64,000 nucleotides of DNA from Atopsyche davidsoni (taxonomy: Eukaryota > Arthropoda > Insecta > Trichoptera > Hydrobiosidae). The notes beneath the pieces were generated by a model. The model was not told the origin of the DNA. It ran no database searches and was given only the letters and a program-made list of their open reading frames with translations. The DNA is taken from the NCBI GenBank assembly GCA_022113835.1, contig JAILWY010000015.1, positions 2,982,501 through 3,046,500 on the forward strand, written 5' to 3'. The translations under genes were made by a program, and so were the position numbers. Below are positions 49,430-60,470 of this stretch, one piece after another (within the stretch, counting starts at the first letter, position 1; each line of letters starts with the position of its first letter).

Positions 49430-50520
49430 TAAATTTACAAAGTATTCAATTATTGCTAATGTTTTTACGAACGTCATAATCGAAAGTCTGTTATTTTTAT
49501 TATGATTTGAAGAAGTTATTCAATAAATTTAACATAATTACTAAAAACATGATTTTACTGGATATTGAAATATAAACAATTGAAAATTATACTTTGTTTT
49601 TATCATTCATATTTTAATTACACACACCATTAAACCACATAGATATAAATGTCTTCAAACGGTATTAATATACCTACAAATAGGAGAAGCCCGCTATTAT
49701 GTCCATTTCAAACAATAGACGATTTGAATGAAATTGTATAGAATATATGAATTACTCAGTGCAAATATATGGTAACATAGAAAACAAGAATATAATTTTT
49801 TTAAATTAAACATAATCAAAGAAAACTCCACACCGTATTGAGTATTTTCATTAAGTCGATTAACTTAATAATAAATAAATCAATGTCAAATACATTTTTT
49901 CATTATGAATCAAAAATATTCAAAGGTCCTTTCTTAAAAAATAAAATTTTGGGAACAGAATTAGTGATATATTCATATTATTAGTTTAATACATTTGAAT
50001 GCATTTCATATAAAATATTAGTTAGATGACATTGACCTGGAAAATTTTATACAAAGAAATTAAGTACTAAAATATATATAAGAACCGACAACGTATGCTA
50101 ATAAATTTATCGAATTTTTATAAAAATGGTTGATCTTTCATTGTATAGTAAATTTTATTTTCATCTTGTTTAAAGCTTATATAATTTAAATACAATAAAA
50201 ATGATAATCTTAACATAAATAAATATATATTTAAATACGAGACGCTGTGTGAGAGAACTAAGGCACTGGTTTAAGATTTTTATGTTCGTATGAATATTTA
50301 ACACATTTTGCATCAATAGTTATCAAAAATTTAGTAGAAAACTGAGTTTCAAGATACGGTTCGAGAAAAAAAAACGAATGACTGCTTCAATCAGTTTCCA
50401 TATCATGTAGTTTTCTATAGGTTCTACAAAGCATAGTTAAAAATAGGTAATTATGAATTTAATAAAATTGATAAATTTAAAAAAAATGTGTTTTTAACAC
50501 TTGATAAGAATGAAGTGTTA
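49430..50520. other. AT-rich spacer after the first mab-21 gene
   Basis: Nothing recognised. Confidence 0.6.
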
Positions 50521-50534
50521 AAAATGAAGCCGGT

Positions 50535-50830
50535 CTGTCGTTGAGAAACAGGGGGTGGGAAAAGGCTCACTCGCCGCGCAGAGCCCGCGGATGGCTCACT
50601 CCACCGTTTGGGTTGTAATAAAATTATTAATTAATTCAGGCACACACTCCGTCCGGCTGCCGAGGAGGCTGCTGGGCAGAGTTTGATTAATCGCCGGGCT
50701 GTCGGCGTCTCAGAACTCATATGCTAATGCGGCCAGCGGCCCGCGGACTGAGGCCGCCCGCCAGTACTGGCAGGGTAAACAGCACCGCGCACCATTAGCG
50801 TCCGGCGTCTGCAGCGAGTACGCCGAAGCA
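50535..50830. promoter_or_regulatory. GC-rich island between the mab-21 genes, candidate enhancer
   Basis: A GC-rich unique block with embedded homeodomain-type cores (TTATTAATTAATTCAGG, TTTGATTAATCGCC, CATATGCTAATGCGG). No coding frame is recognised. Its position 1.6 kb downstream of one mab-21 gene and about 3.8 kb upstream of the other suits a shared enhancer; this is an inference. Confidence 0.4.
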
Positions 50831-50945
50831 GCCTGCACTCGCTGCAACACAACCGACGATCAAACTACCTGCCCAAAACTACTCTAGCTCAACTATCTAG
50901 TCATTATAGAGGAACGCTAATGGCTAATCACAAATGGTTCCCTTG
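50826..50945. repeat. CCAATAGCGTCC palindromic element, decayed copy
   Basis: Left arm GCAGCCTGCACTCGCTGCAA with CACAACCGACGATC, right part GGAACGCTAATGGCTAATC. Confidence 0.65.
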
Positions 50946-51093
50946 CCGGTTCAAAGCAAATGCAGAGGAGCTCCAATCAGGCCATAGCCGAACATCCCGC
51001 CAACTCTTGTTAGATTAAACTCATCCTAGTTAGAAGCATCCATTCAATTCCATCCATCCATATTACCTTGTTCATAAATGCAAGGTCCCTAAC

Positions 51094-51264
51094 CTTAAAA
51101 AATGGCTAATCACAGGTATAGGCAGCTAAAACAGCCTGCCTTTACGCGTTAGAACTGAACTGTATCCAATAGCGTCCTTTGTTGCGTTTTTATAGTATAA
51201 TATATTTAACATCCAAAATAATAGGATGCCATCGGTTAATCACCGCTAGCGTGTATAGGCAGCT
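51094..51264. repeat. CCAATAGCGTCC element, right-arm fragment plus a full copy
   Basis: A lone right arm (AATGGCTAATCACAGGTATA, GGCAGCT) ends at 51127. A near-complete copy follows: ACAGCCTGCCTTTACGCG, ATCCAATAGCGTCCTTTG, loop, ATAATAGGATGCCATCGG, GCGTGTATAGGCAGCTTAA. The TTAA next to the end may be the target site. Confidence 0.75.
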
Positions 51265-51414
51265 TAAATATGCCAATAGCGTTATTAGCCAATAGGGTTA
51301 TTTTACCTGCTTAATTTTACAGACTGCTGCGGGTATAGACCCTAAATTTTCATATTATCTGTGCTTCTGGGCATTTATCGCTTTTGAAAAACTGAAATAG
51401 GCTCTAAACTTCGC

Positions 51415-51495
51415 TATTGGGCGGCCTACTTAAGAGAAAACATAACCGACAGCCGACCAGTGAGCAAGCCAATAGCGTTGTATAGTTTATAGGTT
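51415..51495 (+). repeat. CCAATAGCGTCC element, single arm
   Basis: GGGCGGCCTACTTAAGAG, ATAACCGACAGCCGACCAGT and AAGCCAATAGCGTTG; the opposite arm is missing. Confidence 0.65.
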
Positions 51496-51919
51496 GATGT
51501 AGTGTAGGTATATGAATTATTTGTATTTATAAATTTTACAAATTTTGATTGTTTACCCATACTGTTACATCTTAGTTGTATAGATATAATGTACGGCAGT
51601 GGCCAGTACGCTACGATTCTTCTAGCAAGCCGCTACCGGTTATTCCGACTTAATACCTAATTAATTTATATCTGTATAGAGAAGAGGCAAAACATTCCGA
51701 GCCCATTGTCTGATGCTGTGGCAATTAACAACAAGCCATTTGCATGAAGCTGTAACCGTATAAATAATGCATTAAATTAAACACACTCGTAAATAATTTA
51801 TTTAACTATAATTGCGACTGTTAAACAAGAGGCAGACTTTGATTATGCCGAATTGGTGTTGAATATGTTTAAACTAATAATTTAATTATTAAACTGCTTA
51901 AACTATTTTTGATATTATA

Positions 51920-52080
51920 TTAAGTCAGCTACACGCACTGCGACAAAACTGACAACTGAACAGTGACTGGTCAATGGCGTCCTCTTTTGCGTTGTTTACT
52001 TTAGCCAAAATAATAGGGACTCTATTAACTAATAAATTTTGCGACGTCAGTTATATCGCAGCGTGTATAGCCAGCTTTAG
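51920..52080. repeat. CCAATAGCGTCC palindromic element, near-complete copy
   Basis: Left AGTCAGCTACACGCACTGCG with ACTGGTCAATGGCGTCCTC and TTTTGCGTTGTTTAC; right ATAGGGACTCTATTAACTAA with GTTATATCGCAGCGTGTATA and GCCAGCT. TTA lies on both outer sides (left ending at AGTC, right starting after CCAGCT). Confidence 0.85.
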
Positions 52081-52744
52081 AAAACAAATTATCAAACCAC
52101 ACGAAAATGATATTTAACAATAACAAGTACCTAACCTAAATTCCAAAGTTGTCTGTATTTCGCAACTTACGTGACAATATTAATATTTTTTTGGATAACC
52201 TTAACTTATTTAATGTAGTAAAATTGTTTATTTATTAATTTAAAAATAATATTATACAATATCAGCAAACATAAACCATTGAAAAAATTGCTGCTGTATA
52301 AATGACCGAAGAAATTGGTGCCCTAAAAATTCGATATATCAAAGCTAATAAAATCCACTCTTTATTTATTTTTAGATATCATAAAATAATGAATGCAAAA
52401 CAATCTATTTATCCGAAATTTTAGCTTTAAAAAGAATTCTTTAAAAAAATTGATCACGTACCGAAACCGAAACATCAAATAATGTATATAATCAAATCCC
52501 ATGGAAGTTTGATAACCTTAAGTCGCTTAAATCGACAAACGTACATTATTGTGATTACGAAAATATCGACTAAGTTAAATAACGTGTGACTTGTACTGAA
52601 AGTTCACAAATAAATAATAAGTAAATAAAATGATAATAATTTTTTTATACATGATTTTAAAAAATCTTAAGTATATACTTTAAACAAATAAATATATTAA
52701 ACTTTAAAAAAATCAAAACAATGGTGAATTCTCTCCTTTCGTTC

Positions 52745-52945
52745 GGTACCCGTCAAGATTGTTGGCCCAGCGGTAGGCGACTTTGATCAACGTGAGCGTA
52801 GATAACTCCAACCGAAGGGTTCCCTGTTCGTATCCCGATCGGGAGGACTGAAGTATGCGAGGACTGGGCCACGCCGAGATGAAAGGATGAAAAGCCGATG
52901 AATAGCGAGGCAATCTCCTGGATGGTAACACGCTCATAAAACCTC
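52745..52945 (+). repeat. Candidate tRNA-derived SINE
   Basis: A-box TGGCCCAGCGG at 52763-52773 and B-box-like TGTTCGTATCC at 52825-52835 are spaced as in a tRNA, followed by a longer unique tail (GGACTGGGCCACGCCGAGAT). The TTGGCCCAGCGGTAGGCG head resembles common butterfly and moth SINE heads. One copy in the window; ends approximate. Confidence 0.5.
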
Positions 52946-53224
52946 TTGAAAAGTTAAACAAACGCGTTTTGTAAAAAATATTTACACCCTTTGAAGATAA
53001 ATTTTATTGTCAACATTCGAGTAAATCAAGTTAATTTTTTTTAACAACTATAACTATGCTCTTGTAAAGTGTGAAAATTATGTACATACGTTGTTTTGAA
53101 ATACAACATGACAAGAAATGATTTAGGTATATCAGAGATCATTATTAAACATTAAAACAAAATTCAGATACGCAAAGTAAAATCTTAAACTTTGCGAAGA
53201 TATTTATTTAAACCGTCATATTGT

Positions 53225-53430
53225 ACACGACGAGGTGATTCTAAGCAGCCTGAAAGGCGGCGCGTATATAAGCGGGCTTTCAGAAATAGATTTTAATGAC
53301 AGGTAGCCATGAGGGCGTGGCAGGTAGCACCTTTGTAGGGACAGGCCCGGGGGCTGGAGGCTCTGTGGGACCCCTGCGTCGGAACGCACGGCTTCCGGTC
53401 CGCCGTGCACACACCCAGGGGCGCAAGCTC
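53225..53430 (+). promoter_or_regulatory. GC-rich island with a strong TATA box
   Basis: GCGTATATAAGCGGG (about 53262-53276) is an excellent TATA box, lying between CTGAAAG and CTTTCAG, a 7-bp inverted repeat. The next 150 bases are GC-rich (ACAGGCCCGGGGGCTGGAGG) and then AT-rich DNA resumes. No open frame of note follows. It could be an upstream promoter of the second mab-21 gene or of a non-coding RNA. Confidence 0.35.
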
Positions 53431-53755
53431 TAACAATAAAATACCATATCTAACATTTGGCTTGCTTAAATATATAAAAAAAAAATTGGTTAAAAGGATT
53501 TGTTTCAAAGGTCTTAAATAATATGCACACGAATATGTTAAGACACATTTTTAAACTCTAAAAATCAGTAGATCTGAAAATGAATTGTACTAACCTTTCG
53601 AATTGTATTTCCGTTATAAAATATGTTTAAAAAAATATTATTATTGCATTTTATTTTCTAGTAAATGATATCGAGAATGTCTATTTTTGGATTGAACGTC
53701 AATCAAATGCGTATTTATTACCTATTACAGGTTTATTTTATTTACTAATATAATT

Positions 53756-53881
53756 ATGATGTGGTTCGTTAGTACAAGGGTCAGTACACCGGCCATGTAA
53801 GCCTGGGGATGTGGGTTCAAATCCCACACAAATCACGATAATCAAAATCATCTTCTATGTGTGAACTAATGTGCATTAGTA
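53756..53881 (+). mobile_element. TIR/tRNA-Thr-like element, copy truncated at its 5' side
   Basis: Begins at the tRNA-like head (GGTTCGTTAGTACAAGGGTC, CGGCCATGTAAGCCTGGGG, GGGTTCAAATCC) and runs to the terminal arm (AATCATCTTCTATGTGTGAA, AATGTGC). The final bases of the arm are lost and part of the TTTCTGAGAATTTC segment is deleted. Confidence 0.82.
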
Positions 53882-54149
53882 GATATCAAGAATCATATGC
53901 TCGGATTACAATGAAAGTAAATATATGTGAATTTATATATAAAAATAAAATAGTCGCAATATTTTGAATTGATAAAAGACTAAAAAATATTTTTTTTCTG
54001 GTATCGCATAATGCACTTGCATTTGCACTCGTGAAAAAATATACATAATCAATGTTTTGTGCAATATACTCGTAAATAGAGTTTTGGGCCGCCTCGGAGT
54101 ACATAAAGAGCACAGTGCGTCAATACGCCCGCGCCACATACTCCGGCAT

Positions 54150-54650
54150 GTACTGCAGCGTATATGCTGGGAGCGAGGGAGGGGGACGCCTCCGGGGCGG
54201 CGCTTCCCTCTCTCTCCCCCGCCCCCACCCCCGGGCGCGGGCGGCCCGGCGAGCCCGGCGCTCGGGCCTCAGTCGTGCACTGTCGGTCAACCTCGGCTCT
54301 AGTCCTGCGGCCACGGCAAGCGGCCGATCTAAGCGCGATCGATCGCACTACCTGCGACCTACGACTCAAACTACATTGCATATATATTGAATTGCAGTTT
54401 TAAACGTTGAAACAGAAGCGCTAAAGTGAAGTGGATTGTGTATAATAGCTTTTGCTTGTTTAAAAAAAAAAAAACGATCCAGTGATTTTTGGACACAGTG
54501 TATAAAAAAAAATAGCATGATAAATTATCTGTGCGGAATTATCATCATTGATATACAGATGATAAATTCGAGCTAGATGAGCTTGTGACATTTCGAGAAG
54601 AGAATTCGGCCCGTTTGTGCACATTGCGAGGCGCTGCGGAAAAAGCTCTC
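54150..54650 (+). promoter_or_regulatory. GC-rich promoter and 5' UTR region of the second mab-21 gene
   Basis: Bases 54165-54360 are strongly GC-rich and CpG-rich. A TATA-like ATATATATTGAATTGCAG follows at 54380. The stretch to 54650 is AT-rich and looks like 5' UTR. The exact start site cannot be fixed. Open frames on both strands in the GC block are composition artefacts. Confidence 0.45.
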
Positions 54651-54653
54651 ATG

Positions 54654-55751
54654 ATGCTAGTGCCGGCTGACATGATGGCGGCGCAGTCCAAGCTGGTGTA
54701 CCAGATGAATAAGTACTGTTCGGAGAGGGTGCACAGCAGGAAGGTGCAGATCTCGAAGACGATCCACGAGGTCTGCCGGGTGGTGCAGGACGTGCTGAAG
54801 GAAGTGGAGCTGCAGGAGCCGAGGTTCATCTCGTCGCTCACGGATTACAACGGCAGATTCGACGGCTTGGAGGTCGTGGCGCCGAATGAGTTTGAAATCG
54901 TTATATATCTCAACCAAATGGGAGTCTTGAACTTTGTCGATGACGGAAGCCTTCCCGGCTGTGCCGTGCTGAAGCTGAGCGACGGCAGGAAGCGCTCCAT
55001 GTCTCTTTGGGTGGAGTTCATCACGGCCTCCGGGTACCTATCGGCGAGGAAGATCAGGTCGCGCTTTCAGACGCTAGTAGCGCAGGCCTGCGACAAGTGC
55101 TCCTACAGAGACTGCGTCAAGATGATCGCGGAAACCACGGAAGTCAAATTGAGAATCAGGGAACGATACGTCGTCCAGATCACTCCCGCTTTCAAGTGCG
55201 CCGGTCTCTGGCCGAGGTCAGCTGCTCACTGGCCGGCACCGGCTGCGCCTTGGCCCCACCCGACGGTGGTCGCCGAAGTTAAAACGGAAGGATTCGATCT
55301 GTTATCAAAGGAATGCATAGCGCTCCAAGGCAAAAACTCAGCTATGGAAGGAGACGCTTGGGCGTTGAACTTCTTCGAGGCTGAAAACAGACTGCTCCAA
55401 GGAGGCTGCAGAAGAAAATGCTTGAGCATTTTAAAGACGATCAGAGACCGCCACTTGGATTTACCCGGAAATCCGGTGACCTGCTATCACATGAAGACTT
55501 TGCTGCTGTACGAGTGCGAGAAGCACCCGAGAGAACCCGAGTGGGACGAAGGCGCGATAGGGGATAGAATAAACGGGATTTTCCTGCAGCTGATCTCCTG
55601 CCTGCAGTGCAGGAGGTGTCCCCACTACTTTCTCCCGAACTTGGACCTGTTCAAGGGGAAGTCTCCGAGTGCCCTGGAGAACGCGGCCAAGCAGGTGTGG
55701 AGGCTGACGAGAGAGATGCTGACAAACTCGCGCTCCTTCGAAAAACTGTGA
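54654..55751 (+). CDS. mab-21: Mab-21 family protein, second paralogue, intronless
   Basis: 365 residues, collinear and without gaps against the copy at 47842; about 46 differences by hand count (about 87% identity). Residues 93-149 are identical in both. The start at 54654 (MLVPADMM) is chosen because it matches the paralogue; an adjacent ATG at 54651 would add one Met, and the longer upstream frame begins with GTG and is not supported. Paralogue-specific changes cluster in the N-terminal helix (SKLVYQMNKYCSERVHSR), at the WPAPAAPWPHP loop (WPIPHIPWPHP in the other copy and WPLPHIPWPGP in human MAB21L1) and at the C-terminus (SFEKL). The same cGAS-like fold is expected. Same strand as the first copy, 5.7 kb downstream, also antisense to rugose. 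Confidence 0.96.
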   Translation: MLVPADMMAAQSKLVYQMNKYCSERVHSRKVQISKTIHEVCRVVQDVLKEVELQEPRFISSLTDYNGRFDGLEVVAPNEFEIVIYLNQMGVLNFVDDGSLPGCAVLKLSDGRKRSMSLWVEFITASGYLSARKIRSRFQTLVAQACDKCSYRDCVKMIAETTEVKLRIRERYVVQITPAFKCAGLWPRSAAHWPAPAAPWPHPTVVAEVKTEGFDLLSKECIALQGKNSAMEGDAWALNFFEAENRLLQGGCRRKCLSILKTIRDRHLDLPGNPVTCYHMKTLLLYECEKHPREPEWDEGAIGDRINGIFLQLISCLQCRRCPHYFLPNLDLFKGKSPSALENAAKQVWRLTREMLTNSRSFEKL

Positions 55752-56256
55752 TAGACGTGCCGGTGACTTTACGAATTAAGTTATTTTTAATACGTTATGC
55801 TGAGTGCTATGGGTGTAACGGTCCGTTACGAGTAGTGTACAATGTGTATCTGTTAAGGAGTATTTTTTAATACGATGTATTAGTTTGTGAGTGAAGAAAA
55901 TACAAGTCTTTAGGACTTGGACTGAAAATCGTACTGGAAAATGATCGTTATGAAATTACAAACAATTCGTTGCCTTTGATAACCACAATTAGTTTTAATT
56001 GATCTGTGCAATTTTTATAACGATAAGTATATATTTTCTTTTTATAAATTAATATAAAAAAACTTGTAAATATTTTGAAGATTTATGCACCACTGTGCGA
56101 CAGGATGCTTAAAAGTTTGCGAAATTTGTTGGTTTATTTTTCGAATTCCCAAAACACTATTCCGTAAGTAGGTAAACGTAAACATGATTCCTATTAATAT
56201 ATTTTTGTATTTAAATGTATCTGATCTGTACAGAACTGTATTTATTTAATGAAATT

Positions 56257-56262
56257 AATAAA
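56257..56262 (+). terminator. mab-21: Poly(A) signal AATAAA of the second mab-21 gene
   Basis: Canonical AATAAA 506 nt after the stop codon, immediately followed by an A run. Confidence 0.5.
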
Positions 56263-56284
56263 AAAAAACATTAAAGCTACAATA

Positions 56285-58020
56285 TTTTTAATTTATAAAC
56301 GTAGTAAATACTTAACACATACATATTAATCCTATTTAAGAATATACTCGATATTAGAATTGCAATTTCTTTAAGCACAGCTTAAAAGGTATACGCGTAT
56401 TGCTCAAGTTAACTGTAGGTATGATTTTACTGAACTTAAGCATTAAAATATGTGTTTAATTAAGAAACTTTGACAATAATAGTTATCTGAAATTGCACGA
56501 TATAAAACACATATACTAAGTTTTTACAAGATAATACTTTTGATAAAAGAAATCCTATTTCATACACCCCCAATTTATGATGTGATGTGATAAATTTAAT
56601 TATACAAAAACCAAGCTAGAATAAATACATTGATTTATTTAATCATGCATTACCTAAATTCAATACTCAAGTAGTGTTTTAAATAATTTAAATTAAATTT
56701 ATTTCTACGGTACTATAAATTTATTAAATTATTTATATAATCCAAGGTTCACACGAGTAACTACAGTTGAGTTTAACGCGCATTGAGAATAATCTGAATT
56801 CAACGGTAATTTACAATTTCACACATACCTAAGTCTTTAAATTATTTAAAAACATATATAATATAAAATATAAGTTGAGTGAAAAATTATAATCTAAACA
56901 ACTAATTGATAAGTATTTTAATATAAACAAAAATACTTATTCTGTTAGCACAAAACAAGGCCTAATCGTAAATACCTACTTAAAACGAGAAGGCGTATTT
57001 TTATATAAACTTGGGCGCAGCTTCATAATATATTGGAAAAGTTAAAAAAAAAAACGTTTACATGTTATATTAAATTGTAAAAAATTATATTTTTTATAAT
57101 GTGCATTGTCATAAATACTGATTCGATCAATAATTACACATAACATACATTGAGTTTACATAACATACCAGGTATATTTCAATTATAATATAAAATTTTA
57201 CTGAAACGTTTTATTTTATTTAAATATAAAATTATTAAACGGTTTTGTTATAAGTTGTGAATTGGAGCCGTGTGTCGCATTCTCAATGATTTCCAGTCAA
57301 TATTGCGGTCACGTCGCAGTTACTACCCGTTAACAGTTTTCGAACAAATGTACCTGATTTACCAAATTATCAACACACACGGAAACAATTCCCAAAGAAA
57401 AACAATGATTTATTTAAACATCTAAAGACTAATATAATTTAATTAAATTTAAAGTGTCCCAATTGCGTCTAAAAAAGGCAAATAAAAGACTTCGATTAAT
57501 CCACAACACAAACGACGACTTATAATTGTTCTTGAATTTTTACAACCTCAACTGAAATATTGCTACAAATAAGATATTATCAAATAGCTTTTAATGTAAT
57601 GTGATAAATAAATATTTGTGCAAACACTAATATTTTAATAAAACTATCAGAAATGAAATAAACATAATTATATTCATACGAAAGTACCTCTTAAATTGTA
57701 AAAATAAACATTGTTCAAGCTCAACTATTTAATGCTTATTTATATAAAATAACTATTTTAAAGGTTAAACAAATATCAAACGTATTATTAAAAATGTGTT
57801 ATGAATTAATTTCATAACGTAAATACATACAAAATAATTATAAAATTTCAATATATTTTTGGGTTTTTCTGACACTAACAAATTAAAAAAAAAAAAAGTT
57901 GCGCCAAGCACATAAACAAAATACGCATTAAACGTATATAGATTGTACGCTATAATAGATCTTTTGGATCAATAAATAACAAAACGGAAAAAAATCCGCA
58001 ATGATAAATATTGATCCCAA
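56285..58020. other. rg: AT-rich non-coding intron
   Basis: Nothing recognised on either strand. Confidence 0.6.
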
Positions 58021-58024
58021 TTAA

Positions 58025-58325
58025 TTAGGTCCGGAGTTAGAGATCATTTAATGATTCAATTCCGAACTGATCCGCCGGCCGCGTGTAGAGAGCGCGGGCC
58101 TTTGTAGTCGATCGCTCGCATTAATAATAATAATAGCAGGCCCGGCTGGGAGAGCCGCCGCGGGGCGCCCCTGCCCGGCGTCTGCGGCGGCCCTGATCAA
58201 TGGCTTCATAATCGGGATTTATCGGTGATTATCGTTCTAGGATTTTTGTCAACGCGGCCTGCTCGCGCGCACCTCCAGACGTTTGGGAGCGCCTGCTTCA
58301 GCGCGTATTCACGCCATTAAATACT
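58025..58325. promoter_or_regulatory. GC-rich island downstream of the second mab-21 gene, candidate enhancer
   Basis: GC-rich unique block bordered by homeodomain-like cores (CCCAATTAATTAGG, ATCATTTAATGATTC, TGATCAATGGCTTCATAATC, ATTTATCGGTGATTATCG). No coding frame. The mix of GC-rich DNA and TAAT/TTAT cores in a developmental gene's surroundings suggests an enhancer. Confidence 0.4.
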
Positions 58326-58403
58326 ACATATATTTAAAAAAAACTCTACATAAAACGAACTAAATCAACGTACACGAAAGAAATATTTATGCTGAATTAA
58401 TAT

Positions 58404-58650
58404 ATTTTAAAAATAATATCCAGATGGGATTAAAATCGCGTTGGCCTGGGCACATTGGTTCATATGTAGAGTATGATTGTTAAAAATTCTCGATTAATGG
58501 ATGTGATTCGTTAGTACAAGGGTTAGTACACCGGCCATGTAAGCCAGGGGATGTGGGTTCAAATCCCACACAAATCACGATGATATTTTTCTGAGAATTT
58601 CTTTAAATCATCTTCTATGTGTGAACTAATGTGCCTAATCGTATTAGTAA
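58404..58650 (+). mobile_element. TIR/tRNA-Thr-like element, copy lacking the outer left arm
   Basis: Contains the body (ATATCCAGATGGGATTAAAATC) joined by an internal deletion to the inner inverted motif (GGGCACATTGGTTCATATG). The tRNA-like head follows (A box TAGTACAAGGG, CCGGCCATGTAAGCC, B box GGTTCAAATCC), then the full right arm ending GTGCCTAATCGTATTAGTAA. The head matches the tRNA-Thr(TGT) pattern, including GTTAG, GTAA.CCAGGGG and the T arm. Confidence 0.87.
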
Positions 58651-58654
58651 TTAA

Positions 58655-60120
58655 TATTTGATATACGCACTTACAGGAAGCAGTTTGATTCATTAAATGT
58701 GTAATGATCAAAAAAAAAAACACGCTGATTGTCAAAAATGTATTATGCATTGTTTTTACGTATGTTTCAGAGAAAAAATATTATTATTATTTTTTTAATT
58801 GAATAATGCGCTATTGCTTATTTAAAAGATAGAATTATATAAAAGCATTTTCACTGCTATTTGCAGTTATAGACTGTTACACATAAATAATAAAAAAATA
58901 TTCGTTATATATAATAAAAATACAATCGTTACATATATTTACAGTAAATGCAGTTGTATATTGCTTATTATATCAAAAGATGTGTCTTGTTTACACGGAA
59001 AGCTTAAAGGACTCACTGAAACACGAGGCGATCAGAGATATATCCTCTAAAGCGCACAATTAAAAACATCAGTGGGAGTAATACCAACAATATTCCAGTT
59101 TGGTCCTGACCAGGTTCCGCTCCCGTAATAATAAATCCTAAACGTCGAAGGTTTCATAATTTAGTATCAGAGTTAAGGCGCCGGTCTGACGTGCGCACGA
59201 GGGTGGACCTTCAGCCTTCCACAGCCAGCGGAGCCTTCTTACTAATAAGGAGCTTTGGATGGCTGAAAATATCCCTGGGAGATAATATATTGTATTCATA
59301 AATATTATACGTAGTATATTTTAATGAATAAATATTCATACGGCAGTATTTGCTTGTAAGCCGTCAGTATTCTTTATAATTTACCATTTTATAAATTTGA
59401 TCGTCTCCTATGGCTTTCGCATCGCGAAAGCAATTTTATATTTAATCACCGAGCGATAGACATCATCAACGACAAGGCACATCAGAGTATAATGACAGTG
59501 TTATCACAGATATCATCATAAGTAAGGACGCTTTTTAACCAAGAAAAAAACGTCTACGGTATTTGACTTATACAGATAAATTAAAGGAATCTTAAAATAT
59601 CTCAAAAAATATCATATTTTCCTTTGAATTTAAAGATACTATAGATTAAAAATTTAATATCTATACCACGAGCAGGTGACATCCAAGCTAAGAAGATTTA
59701 AGCAACGAGTCTCTAACCACATTACTCACTAAAATAATGAGACCACAAGAAAAGAGGCAGTGGCATAGCTTACACTTACACCAATCGGATACGATTACCT
59801 GGATTTTTCTCGTCGTTTCGCTTATAAATACACAATATATGATTACGACGAGAGCATTGACTGCATTTTTCAACTTGTATAAACAAATTTGATCACATGT
59901 CTTCAAAAAATCTAAAATATCGAGGATCGATAGTTACAAAACACAGAGTCTGTATACTATAAAATATTAATATAAATATGTTTTTTTTTTTTTTAATTTG
60001 TTTTTTCCCAATCGATTCACGCAAGAAAAATCCTAGTTTTTTTGGAGATAGTTGATTGAACTCAAAGCTTTGAGTAATCTCTAAGACGTACCGAATTGGA
60101 CACAGTCGCAATCGTCCGAT
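58655..60120. other. rg: AT-rich non-coding intron
   Basis: A moderately GC-rich patch at 59165-59270 contains a short inverted motif (CAGCCTTCC and GGATGGCTG). No gene recognised. Confidence 0.5.
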
Positions 60121-60126
60121 CGCTGC

Positions 60127-60130
60127 TATG

Positions 60131-60195
<65 letters not shown>
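60127..60195. repeat. (AT)n microsatellite
   Basis: Nearly 70 bases of alternating AT, the longest in the window. The YIYI frame over it is not a gene. Confidence 0.95.
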
Positions 60196-60198
<3 letters not shown>

Positions 60199-60244
60199 AT
60201 CTGATGTGAGCACTGAATGCATTCTTCAGTTGGTTCGAGTGGAT

Positions 60245-60470
60245 TCAATTACGACCACAACAGCGGATGTTCCGGTCGAGGAGGTTGGCGGCCGCGCGGG
60301 TCGTTAACAAGGCGCGCGCGTCGCCCGGGGCGCCGATAAAAGAGCCGCCCCGGCACTCGCACGGGGCGCGCGTACCTGCTCTCGATCGAATGACTCGACT
60401 CTTGTACTATTTGAATGCCCATCGATTATAATCGAGTCGCGCTAAATAGCCGACCGGCGATATGACGGCG
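60245..60470. promoter_or_regulatory. GC-rich promoter-like island
   Basis: CpG-rich block with TATA-like GATAAAAG at 60335-60342 on the plus strand. On the minus strand there is an initiator-like TCATTC followed by GAGAGCAG and a GTAC donor-like junction. Either direction is possible: rightward it could feed the small candidate exon at 60905; leftward it could be an internal rugose promoter. Confidence 0.35.

Noticed and set aside
54049..54403. Several overlapping frames on both strands in the GC-rich block
   Set aside because: High GC removes stop codons; the peptides are low-complexity and overlap in all frames, and the block is better read as promoter/5' UTR.
54585..54653. Longer N-terminus for the second mab-21 protein
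   Set aside because: The frame starts with GTG, and the extra residues are absent from the paralogue and from known Mab-21 proteins.
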